Source: Chitinophagaceae bacterium
Lineage (GTDB): Bacteria > Bacteroidota > Bacteroidia > Chitinophagales > Chitinophagaceae
Assembly (NCBI GenBank): GCA_017853235.1
Contig: JAFMJX010000029.1
Span: 1 to 14,225 of the forward strand
DNA length: 14,225 bases
Direction of reading: 5' to 3'
In this document: positions 1 to 8,033 of the stretch, piece by piece
How the letters are laid out: each line of letters opens with the position of its first letter
Numbering within the stretch: the stretch's first letter is position 1
Program-made: the position numbers and the translations under genes
Notes under the pieces: generated by a model
Told to the model about the DNA's origin: nothing
Database searches by the model: none
The model's input: only the letters and a program-made list of their open reading frames with translations

Positions 1-311
1 GCAGCTGCGGGAAGGGTGAACCCACCTCCTGGGTGCTCAATAACCACCTTGTAAATAAAAAATCCAATCAAAACTGACAATAAAAAATTGACTAATACCA
101 CTTTTAGCTGTAACATTCGGTTGCCATATAAGAATATGGTAATAAAGGAAAGGCAGGCACTAAATGCCAATGAAATTAAAGTGCTGTATTGATTACTGCC
201 ATTAATTTCTAATGCTTGAGGTGTAGGTGTATAATAAAATGGAAATCTTAAAATAAAAAATGCAGCAGCACTTGCTAATAATAACCAAATGGTTTGTATT
301 CTTTGTATCAT
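1..311 (-). CDS. DUF4293 family membrane protein (partial, N-terminal part)
   Basis: The gene starts at ATG 311 and runs off the left edge, so only the first 103 residues are visible. It begins MIQRIQTIWLLLA, an opening I recognise from the Bacteroidota DUF4293 family of small integral membrane proteins; I know no established function for the family. Three hydrophobic segments are visible at about residues 8-23, 42-63 and 69-92, with the short polar stretch FLYGNRMLQLK between the second and third. The break falls in the segment after the third helix. It lies 76 bases downstream of glyA on the same strand, but a terminator separates them. A weak -7-like element sits 4 bases before the ATG, so it probably has its own promoter. 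Family assignment is by recall of the N-terminal pattern. Confidence 0.75.
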   Translation of the reverse strand, partial: MIQRIQTIWLLLASAAAFFILRFPFYYTPTPQALEINGSNQYSTLISLAFSACLSFITIFLYGNRMLQLKVVLVNFLLSVLIGFFIYKVVIEHPGGGFTLPAA

Positions 312-315
312 AGTA

Positions 316-323
316 TAAAGTTA
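316..323 (-). promoter_or_regulatory. possible -7 element of the DUF4293 gene
   Basis: On the minus strand TAACTTTA matches the Bacteroidota -7 consensus TAnnTTTG at all positions but the last and ends 4 bases before the ATG at 311. No TTG is seen at the expected -33 position, which overlaps the glyA terminator hairpin. Weak candidate. Confidence 0.3.
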
Positions 324-335
324 AACTTTTTCCCA

Positions 336-363
336 TAAAAAAACCTCCTTGTAACGGGAGGTT
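336..363 (-). terminator. Rho-independent terminator of glyA
   Basis: Read on the minus strand, AACCTCC pairs with GGAGGTT (plus-strand 342-348 with 357-363, plus a possible G-T closing pair) around a 6-8 base loop. A T-tract follows directly (plus-strand A-run 337-343). It lies 25 bases beyond the glyA stop codon, as expected for the terminator of that gene. On the plus strand the hairpin is followed only by CTTTT, so termination there would be weak. Confidence 0.85.
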
Positions 364-387
364 CTTTTATACTGAGCAATATCATGA

Positions 388-1668
388 TTAGCCAAGTTCG
401 GGGTACAAAATAAATTGTTCCATAAAGGCGTTTACTTCTTTTTTAGTGTTCGCTAAAACTGCTTCATCATCTGCATTCATCAATACTTTGTCAATGGCTT
501 CTACCACAAATGGGATATGTGTTTCCGTCATACCGCGAGTAGTGATCGCAGCAACCCCAAAACGAATACCTGAAGTTACAAAGGCTGATTTATCATCATA
601 AGGTACCATGTTTTTATTCGCTGTAATGTCGGCGTGTCCCAACACTTGTTCTGCTTTTTTACCACTAATATTTTTATTTCTTAAATCAATTAACATTAAA
701 TGGTTATCGGTTCCTCCGCTAATAATTTCATAACCTTTAGCAACAAAAGCGGAAGCCATAGCTTGAGCGTTTGTTTGCACTTGCTTGGCATAAGCACTAT
801 ATTCGTCAGTTAAAATTTCTCCAAATGCAATGGCTTTAGCTGCAATGACGTGCTCTAAGGGTCCCCCTTGTGTACCAGGGAACACTGCCATGTCTATGAC
901 ATTGGACCATAACCTTAAATTACCTTTTACATCTTTTAATCCTAAAGTATTTTCACCATCTTTCGCCATCATAATTACACCACCACGAGGACCACGTAAA
1001 GTTTTGTGGGTGGTAGATGTTACAAAATGACAATGATTGAAAGGAGAACTTAATAAACCTTTAGCGATTAAACCAGCAGGGTGTGCGATGTCGGCTAAAA
1101 CAAAGGCACCAACTTCATCCGCTACTTTTCTAATGCGAGCATAATCAATATCACGGCTATAAGCACTGGCACCACAAATAATTAATTTTGGTTTGTGTGC
1201 TCTTGCTTGACTTTCTAACATTTCATAATCAATTAATCCAGTCTCTTTCACCACGCCATAAAAATGAGGTTGGTAAGTTTTGCCCGAAAAATTTACTGCA
1301 CTGCCATGTGTTAAGTGACCGCCCATACTTAAATCCAATCCTAAGATGGCATCACCTGGTTGAAGAATCGCTAACATCACTGCAGCATTTGCTTGTGCCC
1401 CACTATGTGGTTGAACGTTTGCATATTCAATTCCAAAAACTTGCTTTAAGCGATCAATAGCTAAAGTTTCCGTTTTGTCTACAATTTCGCAACCACCATA
1501 ATAACGACGACCAGGATACCCTTCGGCATATTTGTTTGTCATCACGCCACCCATTGCTTGCATGACTTGTAAACTGGTAAAGTTTTCAGAAGCAATTAAT
1601 TCGATGCCACGACGTTGGCGTTCTAATTCTTGACGGATGATATCAAATACAAGGGTATCTCTTTGCAT
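388..1668 (-). CDS. glyA: Serine hydroxymethyltransferase
   Basis: This is a PLP enzyme of the cytosol that interconverts serine plus tetrahydrofolate with glycine plus 5,10-methylene-tetrahydrofolate, the main source of one-carbon units. The protein has 426 residues, close to the usual 415-430. The N-terminal IELIASENF block is at 22-30 and KYAEGYPGRRYYGG at 46-59. DIAHPAGL at 193-200 holds the PLP-contacting Asp and His. The Schiff-base lysine is K222 in TTHKTLRGPRGG. The segment between that motif and AVFPGTQGGP (261-270) is about 15 residues longer than I recall for E. coli GlyA, which resembles many other SHMTs and is not a defect. ATG 1668 is the natural start, with a good promoter 14 bases upstream. 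The gene is monocistronic, ended by its own terminator. It shares the one-carbon pathway with FolD, encoded elsewhere in the window. Confidence 0.98.
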   Translation of the reverse strand: MQRDTLVFDIIRQELERQRRGIELIASENFTSLQVMQAMGGVMTNKYAEGYPGRRYYGGCEIVDKTETLAIDRLKQVFGIEYANVQPHSGAQANAAVMLAILQPGDAILGLDLSMGGHLTHGSAVNFSGKTYQPHFYGVVKETGLIDYEMLESQARAHKPKLIICGASAYSRDIDYARIRKVADEVGAFVLADIAHPAGLIAKGLLSSPFNHCHFVTSTTHKTLRGPRGGVIMMAKDGENTLGLKDVKGNLRLWSNVIDMAVFPGTQGGPLEHVIAAKAIAFGEILTDEYSAYAKQVQTNAQAMASAFVAKGYEIISGGTDNHLMLIDLRNKNISGKKAEQVLGHADITANKNMVPYDDKSAFVTSGIRFGVAAITTRGMTETHIPFVVEAIDKVLMNADDEAVLANTKKEVNAFMEQFILYPELG

Positions 1669-1682
1669 ACAAATATTTTTTG

Positions 1683-1713
1683 CAAAAATAATTCATTATT
1701 AAGCCGGACCCAA
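1683..1713 (-). promoter_or_regulatory. glyA promoter (Bacteroidota type)
   Basis: On the minus strand a TTG (1713-1711), a 20-base spacer and TATTTTTG (1690-1683) match the Bacteroidota sigma-factor consensus TTG-N19-21-TAnnTTTG. The element ends 14 bases before the glyA ATG. It lies in the 177-base divergent region 1669-1845, which otherwise shows only AT-rich sequence and no clear operator. Confidence 0.6.
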
Positions 1714-1817
1714 CCTATGTTTCAACATTTATCGATCTAATATCCACATTTGCAAACACTTGGCATTAAATTGGCCATTTTATAATTAAAAATGACATTT
1801 AACTAACGCTAATTTGC

Positions 1818-1825
1818 TACTTTTA
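1818..1825 (+). promoter_or_regulatory. possible -7 element of the nucleotidyltransferase gene
   Basis: TACTTTTA matches TAnnTTTG at all but the last position and ends 20 bases before ATG 1846. No convincing TTG lies about 19 bases upstream. Spacing is similar to that of the DUF3467 and prs promoters in this window. Confidence 0.35.
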
Positions 1826-1845
1826 CCCTCCCCAATAAAGAACCA

Positions 1846-2838
1846 ATGAAGGCAATTATTCCAGTAGCTGGTGCAGGTGCAAAACTAAGGCCCCATACCT
1901 ATACGCAACCAAAGGCGCTTATTCCTATTGCAGGTAAAACTATTTTAAGTTTTATAGTAGATCAATTAAAGGATGCGGGTATTCAAGAATTTATATTTAT
2001 AGTAGGCTATTTAGGAGAAAAAATACAACATTATGTAGCGTCTACTTATCCCAATTTAAAAACACATTTTGTATATCAAAATGATCGTTTAGGAACCGCA
2101 CATGCTATTGAATTAACTAAAGCGATTGTTCAAAACGAAGAAGTTTTTATTGCGTTGGGAGATACTATTTGCGAGTTTGATATTAAGGAAGTGATGGAAA
2201 GTGAATGTAGTATGTTGGGAATTAAAAAAGTGGATGATCCAAGACAATTTGGGGTAGTAGAAATAAATGAACAAGGAATCATAGAACATGCTGTTGAAAA
2301 ACCATCTATTCCAAAAAGTAATAATGCTTTAGTAGGTTTGTATAAAATCAAAGAATCTGAAATATTATTTGAATGTTTTCAACAATTATTTAATGATAAT
2401 ATCAAAACTCAAGGAGAATATAATTTAACAGATGCCTTAGAATGTATGATCAAAAAGGGAGTGACTTTTAAATCCTTTAAAGTAAAGCATTGGTTTGATT
2501 GTGGTAAAAAGGAATCATTACTTGAAACAAATGCTTTGTTACTAAAAAAAACAGGCGGCATTACAATTGATCCAAATTTATATGTGAATAGTATTATCAT
2601 ACCACCAGTGAGTATTGCAGATGGTTGTGTCATTGAAAATGCTATTATTGGACCTCATGTAACGATAGGAAATAATACGACTATTAAAAGTTCTATTGTA
2701 AGAGAAAGTATTATAGGATCTTATACTACTTTGGACGAAGTGGTTTTGGATAATTCGTTAATAGGCAGTGATGCAGCAGTGAAGGGTTTGAGTAGAACTT
2801 TAAACATAGGAGACAATACCGAAATTGACTTTGGTTAA
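1846..2838 (+). CDS. Sugar-phosphate nucleotidyltransferase with C-terminal left-handed beta-helix
   Basis: A 330-residue protein of the NTP_transferase family, which joins a sugar-1-phosphate and an NTP to give an NDP-sugar and pyrophosphate. The N-terminal Rossmann-like domain (1-235) has the phosphate-binding loop GAGAKLRP at 9-16, QPKALIPI at 21-28 with the conserved lysine K23, and ALGD at 103-106 with the metal-binding Asp. FGVVE is at 135-139, EKP at 151-153 and WFDCG at 216-220. From about 240 onward, isoleucine/valine hexads of the left-handed beta-helix type follow, ending at residue 330. No acetyltransferase active site is evident, so the tail is probably structural or for oligomerisation. 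The pattern fits glucose-1-phosphate thymidylyl/uridylyltransferase-like enzymes; the exact sugar and nucleotide cannot be read from sequence. It is followed after 2 bases by a flavoprotein gene, so the two are likely co-transcribed. Confidence 0.88.
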   Translation: MKAIIPVAGAGAKLRPHTYTQPKALIPIAGKTILSFIVDQLKDAGIQEFIFIVGYLGEKIQHYVASTYPNLKTHFVYQNDRLGTAHAIELTKAIVQNEEVFIALGDTICEFDIKEVMESECSMLGIKKVDDPRQFGVVEINEQGIIEHAVEKPSIPKSNNALVGLYKIKESEILFECFQQLFNDNIKTQGEYNLTDALECMIKKGVTFKSFKVKHWFDCGKKESLLETNALLLKKTGGITIDPNLYVNSIIIPPVSIADGCVIENAIIGPHVTIGNNTTIKSSIVRESIIGSYTTLDEVVLDNSLIGSDAAVKGLSRTLNIGDNTEIDFG

Positions 2839-2840
2839 TT

Positions 2841-3806
2841 ATGCCATTTACCAATAGAATTACAAAGCTTTTTAAAATTGAGTTACCCATCATTCAAGCT
2901 GGTATGGTTTGGGTGAGTGGATGGGAATTGGCGTCTGCAGTGAGTAATGCTGGCGGACTAGGAATCATTGGTGCAGGTAGTATGTACCCTGATGTACTAA
3001 GAATACATATACAAAAAACAAAAGCAGCAACTTCCAAACCCTTTGCAGTGAATTTACCCATGCTGTATCCAGATCTACTAGCACATATCAATATTATCAT
3101 TGAAGAAAAAGTTCCTATTGTTTTTATGAGTGCGGGAAATCCCAAAACATGGACATCCACTTTAAAAGCAGCGGGTTGTGTGGTCGTTCATGTTGTGAGC
3201 AGTACATTATTCGCACAAAAAGCAGCGGATGCAGGTTGCGATGCAATAGTAGCAGAAGGCTTTGAAGCTGGAGGACATAATGGTAGAGATGAAACTACTA
3301 CTATGGTATTGGTGCCTTTAATAAAAAAAACGGTTTCTATTCCAGTCATTGCTGCTGGAGGTATTGCTACAGGTCATCAAATGCTAGCTGCATTTGCCTT
3401 AGGTGCAGAAGGAGTTCAAATTGGAAGTAGATTTGTATGTACAAATGAGTCTTCTGCACATATCAATTTTAAGAATGCCATTTTATATTCCAAAGAAGGG
3501 GATACACAGTTAGGTTTAAGATCATTAGCGCCAGTAAGGTTATTAAAAAATGATTTTGCCAAAGCGATATTAGCATTAGAAAAAGAAGGAGCATCTTCTG
3601 CTACACTTTCTGAACAACTTGGCAAAGGACGTGCCAAAAAAGGAATGTTTGAAGGTGATATGCAAGAAGGTGAGTTAGAAATAGGGCAGGTAAGTGCTTT
3701 GATGGATCAAATACAACCTGCAAAAGAAATAGTGCAAGAAATATGGAATGATTTTACTGCTGCAGTAAATCAGTTAAAGAAGATGCCTATCCAAAAAGAG
3801 GTTTAA
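2841..3806 (+). CDS. FabK / nitronate monooxygenase family FMN oxidoreductase
   Basis: A 321-residue TIM-barrel flavoprotein. The FMN-binding start PIIQAGMVWV is at 16-25 and AVSNAGGLGIIG at 33-44. MSAGNP is at 96-101. AEGFEAGGHNG at 138-148 carries the family's active-site histidine H146. The phosphate-binding AAGGIATG is at 171-178 and IGSRFV at 194-199. The family includes enoyl-ACP reductase II (FabK, fatty-acid synthesis, NADH plus FMN) and nitronate monooxygenases (detoxification of alkyl nitronates). Such genes are often labelled nitronate monooxygenase by default. The EAGGH context and the C-terminal GQVSALMDQ...KEIVQEIW block look closer to FabK as I remember it. Specific activity is therefore open. 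The start lies 2 bases after the preceding stop, so it is probably translated from the same mRNA. It converges with the SDR gene 14 bases away. Confidence 0.82.
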   Translation: MPFTNRITKLFKIELPIIQAGMVWVSGWELASAVSNAGGLGIIGAGSMYPDVLRIHIQKTKAATSKPFAVNLPMLYPDLLAHINIIIEEKVPIVFMSAGNPKTWTSTLKAAGCVVVHVVSSTLFAQKAADAGCDAIVAEGFEAGGHNGRDETTTMVLVPLIKKTVSIPVIAAGGIATGHQMLAAFALGAEGVQIGSRFVCTNESSAHINFKNAILYSKEGDTQLGLRSLAPVRLLKNDFAKAILALEKEGASSATLSEQLGKGRAKKGMFEGDMQEGELEIGQVSALMDQIQPAKEIVQEIWNDFTAAVNQLKKMPIQKEV

Positions 3807-3820
3807 TATTCCAATATTTT

Positions 3821-4576
3821 TTACGGCCTATGCAAATACATTGAATTTGCTTGGGCTACACAAGTAAGCACCACATCATTGATACAAACATGTGCTGGAA
3901 CATTTGCTGCATACCATGCTACGTCTGCAATGTCTTCTGCTTGTAATGCTTTATAGCCATCATACACTGCATTGGCTTTTGCAGTATCCCCTTTAAAACG
4001 TACAATTGAAAATTCGGTTTCACTTGCGCCAGGATGAATAGAGGTTACTTTAATTTGATGCGGTAATAAATCTATTCTTTGTGCTTTTGTAATTGCATCC
4101 ACTGCATGTTTTGTCGCGCAATACACATTGCCATCTTTATACACTTCCTTACCTGCAGTACTTCCAATATTAATGATATGACCTTTTTGTTTTATCAAAT
4201 AAGGTAAAATGGCTCTTGAGGTATATAATAAACCTTTCACATTGGTATTAATCATGGTTTCCCAATCATCTAGGTTGGCTTGATCAAAGGGGTCACGACC
4301 TAAAGCCAAACCTGCATTATTCACTAACAAATCAATGGCTTGCCATTCGCTAGGCAAATGACTTAATTGAGTAAATACTGCTTCTTTATCTTGAACATCA
4401 AAAAATAAGCAATGAGTTTTGATGCCATATTGAATGGAGAGTTCTGATGCAACTTGTTCTAGCTTTTCTTTTCTACGTGCTGTTAAAATTAAATTCCAAC
4501 CACCTTTTGCAAATTTTTCAGCAATGGCTTTCCCAAAACCGGAACTAGCACCTGTTATAAGAATGATTTTTGACAT
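3821..4576 (-). CDS. Short-chain dehydrogenase/reductase (YdfG-like classical SDR)
   Basis: A 251-residue classical SDR with an NAD(P)-binding Rossmann fold. The glycine motif TGASSGFG is at 8-15 and NNAG at 86-89. The catalytic set is present: S139 in IGSTAG, and Y152 and K156 in YCATK. The basic pair in TARRK at 32-36 after the second beta-strand favours NADP over NAD. Overall similarity, including IHPGASETEFS at 180-190, is to the YdfG group of 3-hydroxy-acid/serine dehydrogenases and malonic-semialdehyde reductases; the true substrate is not determined. ATG 4576 lies 9 bases after the stop of the alpha/beta hydrolase gene, making this the last gene of the guaB-led cluster. Confidence 0.88.
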   Translation of the reverse strand: MSKIILITGASSGFGKAIAEKFAKGGWNLILTARRKEKLEQVASELSIQYGIKTHCLFFDVQDKEAVFTQLSHLPSEWQAIDLLVNNAGLALGRDPFDQANLDDWETMINTNVKGLLYTSRAILPYLIKQKGHIINIGSTAGKEVYKDGNVYCATKHAVDAITKAQRIDLLPHQIKVTSIHPGASETEFSIVRFKGDTAKANAVYDGYKALQAEDIADVAWYAANVPAHVCINDVVLTCVAQANSMYLHRP

Positions 4577-4585
4577 AGTATTTTT

Positions 4586-5398
4586 TTATGAAATGGCATT
4601 TTGTATAAAACGATGAATAGATTGGTTGACTTCGTCGGATGCTTCTAACATACCCATATGTCCTACCTCTTTCAAAACTATAACATTTTGAGCAGGTAAA
4701 AGTTGAGTTTGTGCTAAAGAATCTTCAATTGGAACCGCAATATCTTCCTCCCCCACAATCATCCATATAGGGATACGTTTTTGGGTGAGTAAATGGGTAT
4801 GAGCCGGACGATTACGCATGGCCATTACAAATTGAATCATTGCTTCTTTGCTAATATCAGCAGCCGATTCAATGACTTGTTGTATGGCGTCGGGATTTTC
4901 TTTTTTAAATCGATTTGAAAATAAGTTTGCAGTGGCTGTTTGCAAATATTTTTCAGTGCCCCATTCTTTTAAAAATTCGGCCACTTTCATGCGGCTTTCT
5001 TTTTTAGCATCGCTATCTGCATATGTAGTGGAATGAATCAGTCCTAAACCCATCACGTGATTCACATAATAATCTGCAAAAGCCAATCCAATGTATCCAC
5101 CCATACTATGCCCCATCACATAATATTGATCAATGTTCAAATGGTGCATGAGTTCATGCATGACTTCCACATAATGTCTTATACTAGGTGGTTCACTATG
5201 ATGAATAGGTAAAGGAGCGCAATGTACTCCAGGTAAATTGGGAGCTATTACACGATAAAATTTTGATAAAAACTCAATTTGTGATTTCCAAACAAGATGG
5301 TCTTCGCCAAAACCGTGGATGAACAATAAAGTGATTTCACCAGCACCTTTATCCCAATAACTAAGCGACCCCGGACCATAATGATATTCATGCTGCAT
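4586..5398 (-). CDS. Alpha/beta hydrolase
   Basis: A 270-residue alpha/beta-hydrolase-fold protein, probably cytosolic because no signal peptide is seen. The oxyanion-hole motif HGFGEDH begins at residue 28. The nucleophile elbow is GHSMGG at 96-101 with S98. The likely acid is D219 in VGEEDIAVP, and the catalytic histidine is H247 in VGHMGMLE, so the triad is complete. The usual LPGHGxS loop reads LPGVHCAPLP (55-64), which is atypical. This resembles the esterase/peroxidase-like or cofactor-free hydrolase group; no substrate can be assigned. The ATG lies inside the end of the upstream DUF4105 gene (11-base overlap, different frame), which suggests translational coupling. Confidence 0.88.
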   Translation of the reverse strand: MQHEYHYGPGSLSYWDKGAGEITLLFIHGFGEDHLVWKSQIEFLSKFYRVIAPNLPGVHCAPLPIHHSEPPSIRHYVEVMHELMHHLNIDQYYVMGHSMGGYIGLAFADYYVNHVMGLGLIHSTTYADSDAKKESRMKVAEFLKEWGTEKYLQTATANLFSNRFKKENPDAIQQVIESAADISKEAMIQFVMAMRNRPAHTHLLTQKRIPIWMIVGEEDIAVPIEDSLAQTQLLPAQNVIVLKEVGHMGMLEASDEVNQSIHRFIQNAIS

Positions 5399-6536
5399 AG
5401 CGTCCTTTTTTTATCAAGCGATAATTTAGAATTAAAGTGATTGCCATGAGCAGGATGACTTCTTTTGAAAAATCTTGAGGTATCCAACGATGTATTATTA
5501 AAATTGCAAATGCGGCTCCCATGAAAAGTAAACCCAATTTTCCAATAAATTTATTTTTTATAAAATAAAAAATGAAAGCGAAAAGATACAATGGATGCAT
5601 CCACATGATATTATAATTTTGATAGCATGCGGTATGCAAGGATATAAAGCTCATATAAAAAATGAGTGCACCTCCAACACCCCAAACCAACATTAATATA
5701 ACGTCAATTAAGGTAGCGAATCTTTGAAAAAAGAGTGTATTGGTTTTTGCAGCAAAAAAATAACACACAAAAAATACTAACAACACCCAAAAAGGCAATT
5801 GACTTCTTTCATTATTAACTGGTTGATCATTGAAATGATAAGTTGAAGTACTTTCTACCAATTTTCTGGTTTTGTTTATTTGTTCGTAAAATAAATCGGG
5901 TAAGAAAGCAGATTCAAAATCGTTGGGTTTTTGGTCCGAATAAGCACCTAGTAATAAATCAATTCCTAAGCCAATCCAAGGGATACCTTTTCGATAAGGG
6001 GCGTCCACTACTTTTTGTCGGTATGTTGAAACTAAAGGACGAACAGGTGAAAAGGAAGTGTTCTTAAATAATCCGTTTTTAATACGAGTGGTACAATTGT
6101 CTGAAATAAAATTATACAAGTAATAGCGATTATCGCCTAACATATTATTTTTAAGAGCAGTATACCATTTTTCCTTCTCGGTATTGGAAAGATGAAGTAC
6201 TTGTTCCTTGATATCTCTTTTTTCAAATTGATACTGATTGTAAAAGTCGGGGAAGGTATTGGCCGACATAAAATAATTCAAACTCCCTTTTACAAATTTT
6301 GTAATAAAATAGGGAGTGTTAAAATCAAAAGTACCATAATTAAAAACGTAATCTGTTCCGTTAATGCTATCTACAATTCGAATGGCAGTATGTCCCCAAG
6401 CAGTATATACATCTTCGCCCGCATCGCAGGTTAAAATACTCACCCGTAAGCGAGCATTATTCATGGTTTGTGCCAACAAGTTTGTTGAACTTGAATGGAA
6501 ACAAACAATTAAGAGTAGAAAAAAATATTTTTTCAA
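5388..6536 (-). CDS. DUF4105 (Lnb N-terminal periplasmic domain) membrane protein
   Basis: A 382-residue envelope protein. Residues 1-23 form a signal peptide (lysines, hydrophobic core, cleavage near LLAQT). The following 25-230 region matches the DUF4105 pattern: DVYTAWGHTAIRI (42-54), VFNYGTFDF (64-72) and ISDNCTTRIK (144-153). The conserved His49 and Cys148 could be catalytic, but that is inference. The C-terminal part has five hydrophobic helices at about 249-263, 273-300, 311-326, 334-349 and 358-373, ending in a basic tail. This suggests a periplasmic domain anchored by a helical bundle. The only start that keeps the signal peptide is TTG at 6536, because an in-frame stop lies two codons upstream and the first ATG codes for residue 25. 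It begins 9 bases after guaB and overlaps the hydrolase gene by 11 bases. Confidence 0.8.
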   Translation of the reverse strand: MKKYFFLLLIVCFHSSSTNLLAQTMNNARLRVSILTCDAGEDVYTAWGHTAIRIVDSINGTDYVFNYGTFDFNTPYFITKFVKGSLNYFMSANTFPDFYNQYQFEKRDIKEQVLHLSNTEKEKWYTALKNNMLGDNRYYLYNFISDNCTTRIKNGLFKNTSFSPVRPLVSTYRQKVVDAPYRKGIPWIGLGIDLLLGAYSDQKPNDFESAFLPDLFYEQINKTRKLVESTSTYHFNDQPVNNERSQLPFWVLLVFFVCYFFAAKTNTLFFQRFATLIDVILMLVWGVGGALIFYMSFISLHTACYQNYNIMWMHPLYLFAFIFYFIKNKFIGKLGLLFMGAAFAILIIHRWIPQDFSKEVILLMAITLILNYRLIKKGRYAA

Positions 6537-6545
6537 AAGAAGTTA

Positions 6546-8030
6546 TTATTTTCTGCTGTAGTTAGGGGCTTCTTTGGTTACTTCAATATCATGTGCGTGA
6601 CTTTCTCTCATACCTGCATTAGTGATTTGAACAAAAGTTGCTTTTTGTAAATCTTTTACTGTCTTAGCACCACAATAACCCATACCTGCTTTTAATCCTC
6701 CTACGAATTGATAAATAATTTCATTTAAATTTCCTTTAAATGCAACTCTACCTTCAATTCCTTCGGGTACAAATTTTTTGGTATCAGATTCGTTTTCTTG
6801 AAAATATCTGTCGCCACTTCCTTGACTCATAGCACCAATACTTCCCATTCCACGATATCCTTTAAATTTACGTCCTTCATAAATGATAGTTTCGCCAGGA
6901 CTTTCTTCGGTACCTGCGAATATGCTTCCCATCATCACACAGTTAGCACCAGCTGCTAAAGCCTTCACCATATCTCCAGTATAACGAATTCCGCCATCTG
7001 CAATAATTGGAATGTTTTTGCCTTTTAAAGCACGTGCTGCTTCCATCACTGCTGTTAATTGAGGAACACCAGCACCAGCTACAATTCGAGTGGTACAAAT
7101 AGAACCTGGACCTATACCCACTTTAACGGCATCTGCTCCTGCATTGGCAAGTGCTAAAGCACCTTCATATGTAGCAACATTGCCTGCAATAACTGGTAAA
7201 TTTTTGTATGTCTTCTTTAATAATTTAAGGGCTTCAATAACTCCTTTGCTATGTCCGTGGGCACTGTCCAAAGAGACAATATCCACCCCTACACTTTGTA
7301 ATGCTGCAGCTCGGTCTAATAAATCCTTAGTAATTCCTAAAGCAGCACCTACTAACAAACGACCAATTTTATCTTTTACAGCATTAGGGAAAGCGCTTAA
7401 TTGTAAAATATCTCTATATGTAATTAAGCCAATCAATTTACCTTGTTTATTTACAACAGGCAATTTTTCAATTTTATATTGGCGTAATATTTTTTCAGCT
7501 TTTCTTAAATCGGTTCCTTCAGGAGCAATCACTAAATTTTCTTTAGTCATTACTTCGCTTACTTTTCTTTTACGATCTGTCTCAAAACGTAAATCACGAT
7601 TGGTTAAAATACCAACTAATTTATTGGTTTTATCAACAATTGGAATACCTCCAATTTTATTATCCTTCATCAATTTTAAAGCATCGCCAATAGTGGCATT
7701 TACTTCCAGCGTGATGGGATCTACAATCATTCCGCTTTCACTACGTTTAACTTTACGCACTTGTTCAGCTTGACGTTCAATACTCATGTTTTTATGTAAA
7801 ATACCAAGCCCTCCCTCGCGCGCTAAAGCAATTGCAAGGTTGGCTTCTGTAACAGTATCCATTGCAGAAGATAAAATGGGGACATGTAATTGAATGTTTT
7901 TGGTAAGATGCGCATGAATATTTACTTCAGATGGAAGTATTTCAGAATACGCGGGCATTAACAAAACGTCATCAAAAGTTAAGCCTTGACCAAAAATGCG
8001 GGGATTGTTTGTAGAATTTCTTGTTGCCAT
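6546..8030 (-). CDS. guaB: Inosine-5'-monophosphate dehydrogenase
   Basis: This enzyme oxidises IMP to XMP with NAD, the committed step to GMP. Starting at ATG 8030 the protein has 494 residues, the usual IMPDH length. The opening GLTFDDVLLMPAYSEILP is at 16-33. The two regulatory CBS domains fill about 100-150 and 160-210, inserted in the TIM barrel. GPGSICTTR at 307-315 holds the catalytic Cys312. ADGGIRYTGD (344-353) and GYRGMGS (391-397) contact IMP, and the flap region around 401-430 is complete. A longer reading from TTG 8063 is possible, but that TTG is the -33 element of the promoter and adds 11 residues unlike the family, so I reject it. It heads a tight cluster with the DUF4105, hydrolase and SDR genes, although those share no obvious purine role. 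Confidence 0.98.
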   Translation of the reverse strand: MATRNSTNNPRIFGQGLTFDDVLLMPAYSEILPSEVNIHAHLTKNIQLHVPILSSAMDTVTEANLAIALAREGGLGILHKNMSIERQAEQVRKVKRSESGMIVDPITLEVNATIGDALKLMKDNKIGGIPIVDKTNKLVGILTNRDLRFETDRKRKVSEVMTKENLVIAPEGTDLRKAEKILRQYKIEKLPVVNKQGKLIGLITYRDILQLSAFPNAVKDKIGRLLVGAALGITKDLLDRAAALQSVGVDIVSLDSAHGHSKGVIEALKLLKKTYKNLPVIAGNVATYEGALALANAGADAVKVGIGPGSICTTRIVAGAGVPQLTAVMEAARALKGKNIPIIADGGIRYTGDMVKALAAGANCVMMGSIFAGTEESPGETIIYEGRKFKGYRGMGSIGAMSQGSGDRYFQENESDTKKFVPEGIEGRVAFKGNLNEIIYQFVGGLKAGMGYCGAKTVKDLQKATFVQITNAGMRESHAHDIEVTKEAPNYSRK

Positions 8031-8033
8031 AGG

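Noticed and set aside
1776..1794. CATTTT...AAAATG inverted repeat upstream of the nucleotidyltransferase gene
   Set aside because: A 6-base, mostly AT stem is expected by chance in this composition, and it is not placed at a promoter element.
3805..3820. AATATT-CC-AATATT followed by T's as a terminator between the convergent genes
   Set aside because: An all-AT stem of 6 pairs with a 2-base loop would not be stable; the units are as easily read as a chance direct repeat.
7090..7773. A 227-codon open frame on the plus strand inside guaB
   Set aside because: It is antisense to a highly conserved gene, shows no recognisable domain, and follows from the codon composition of guaB.
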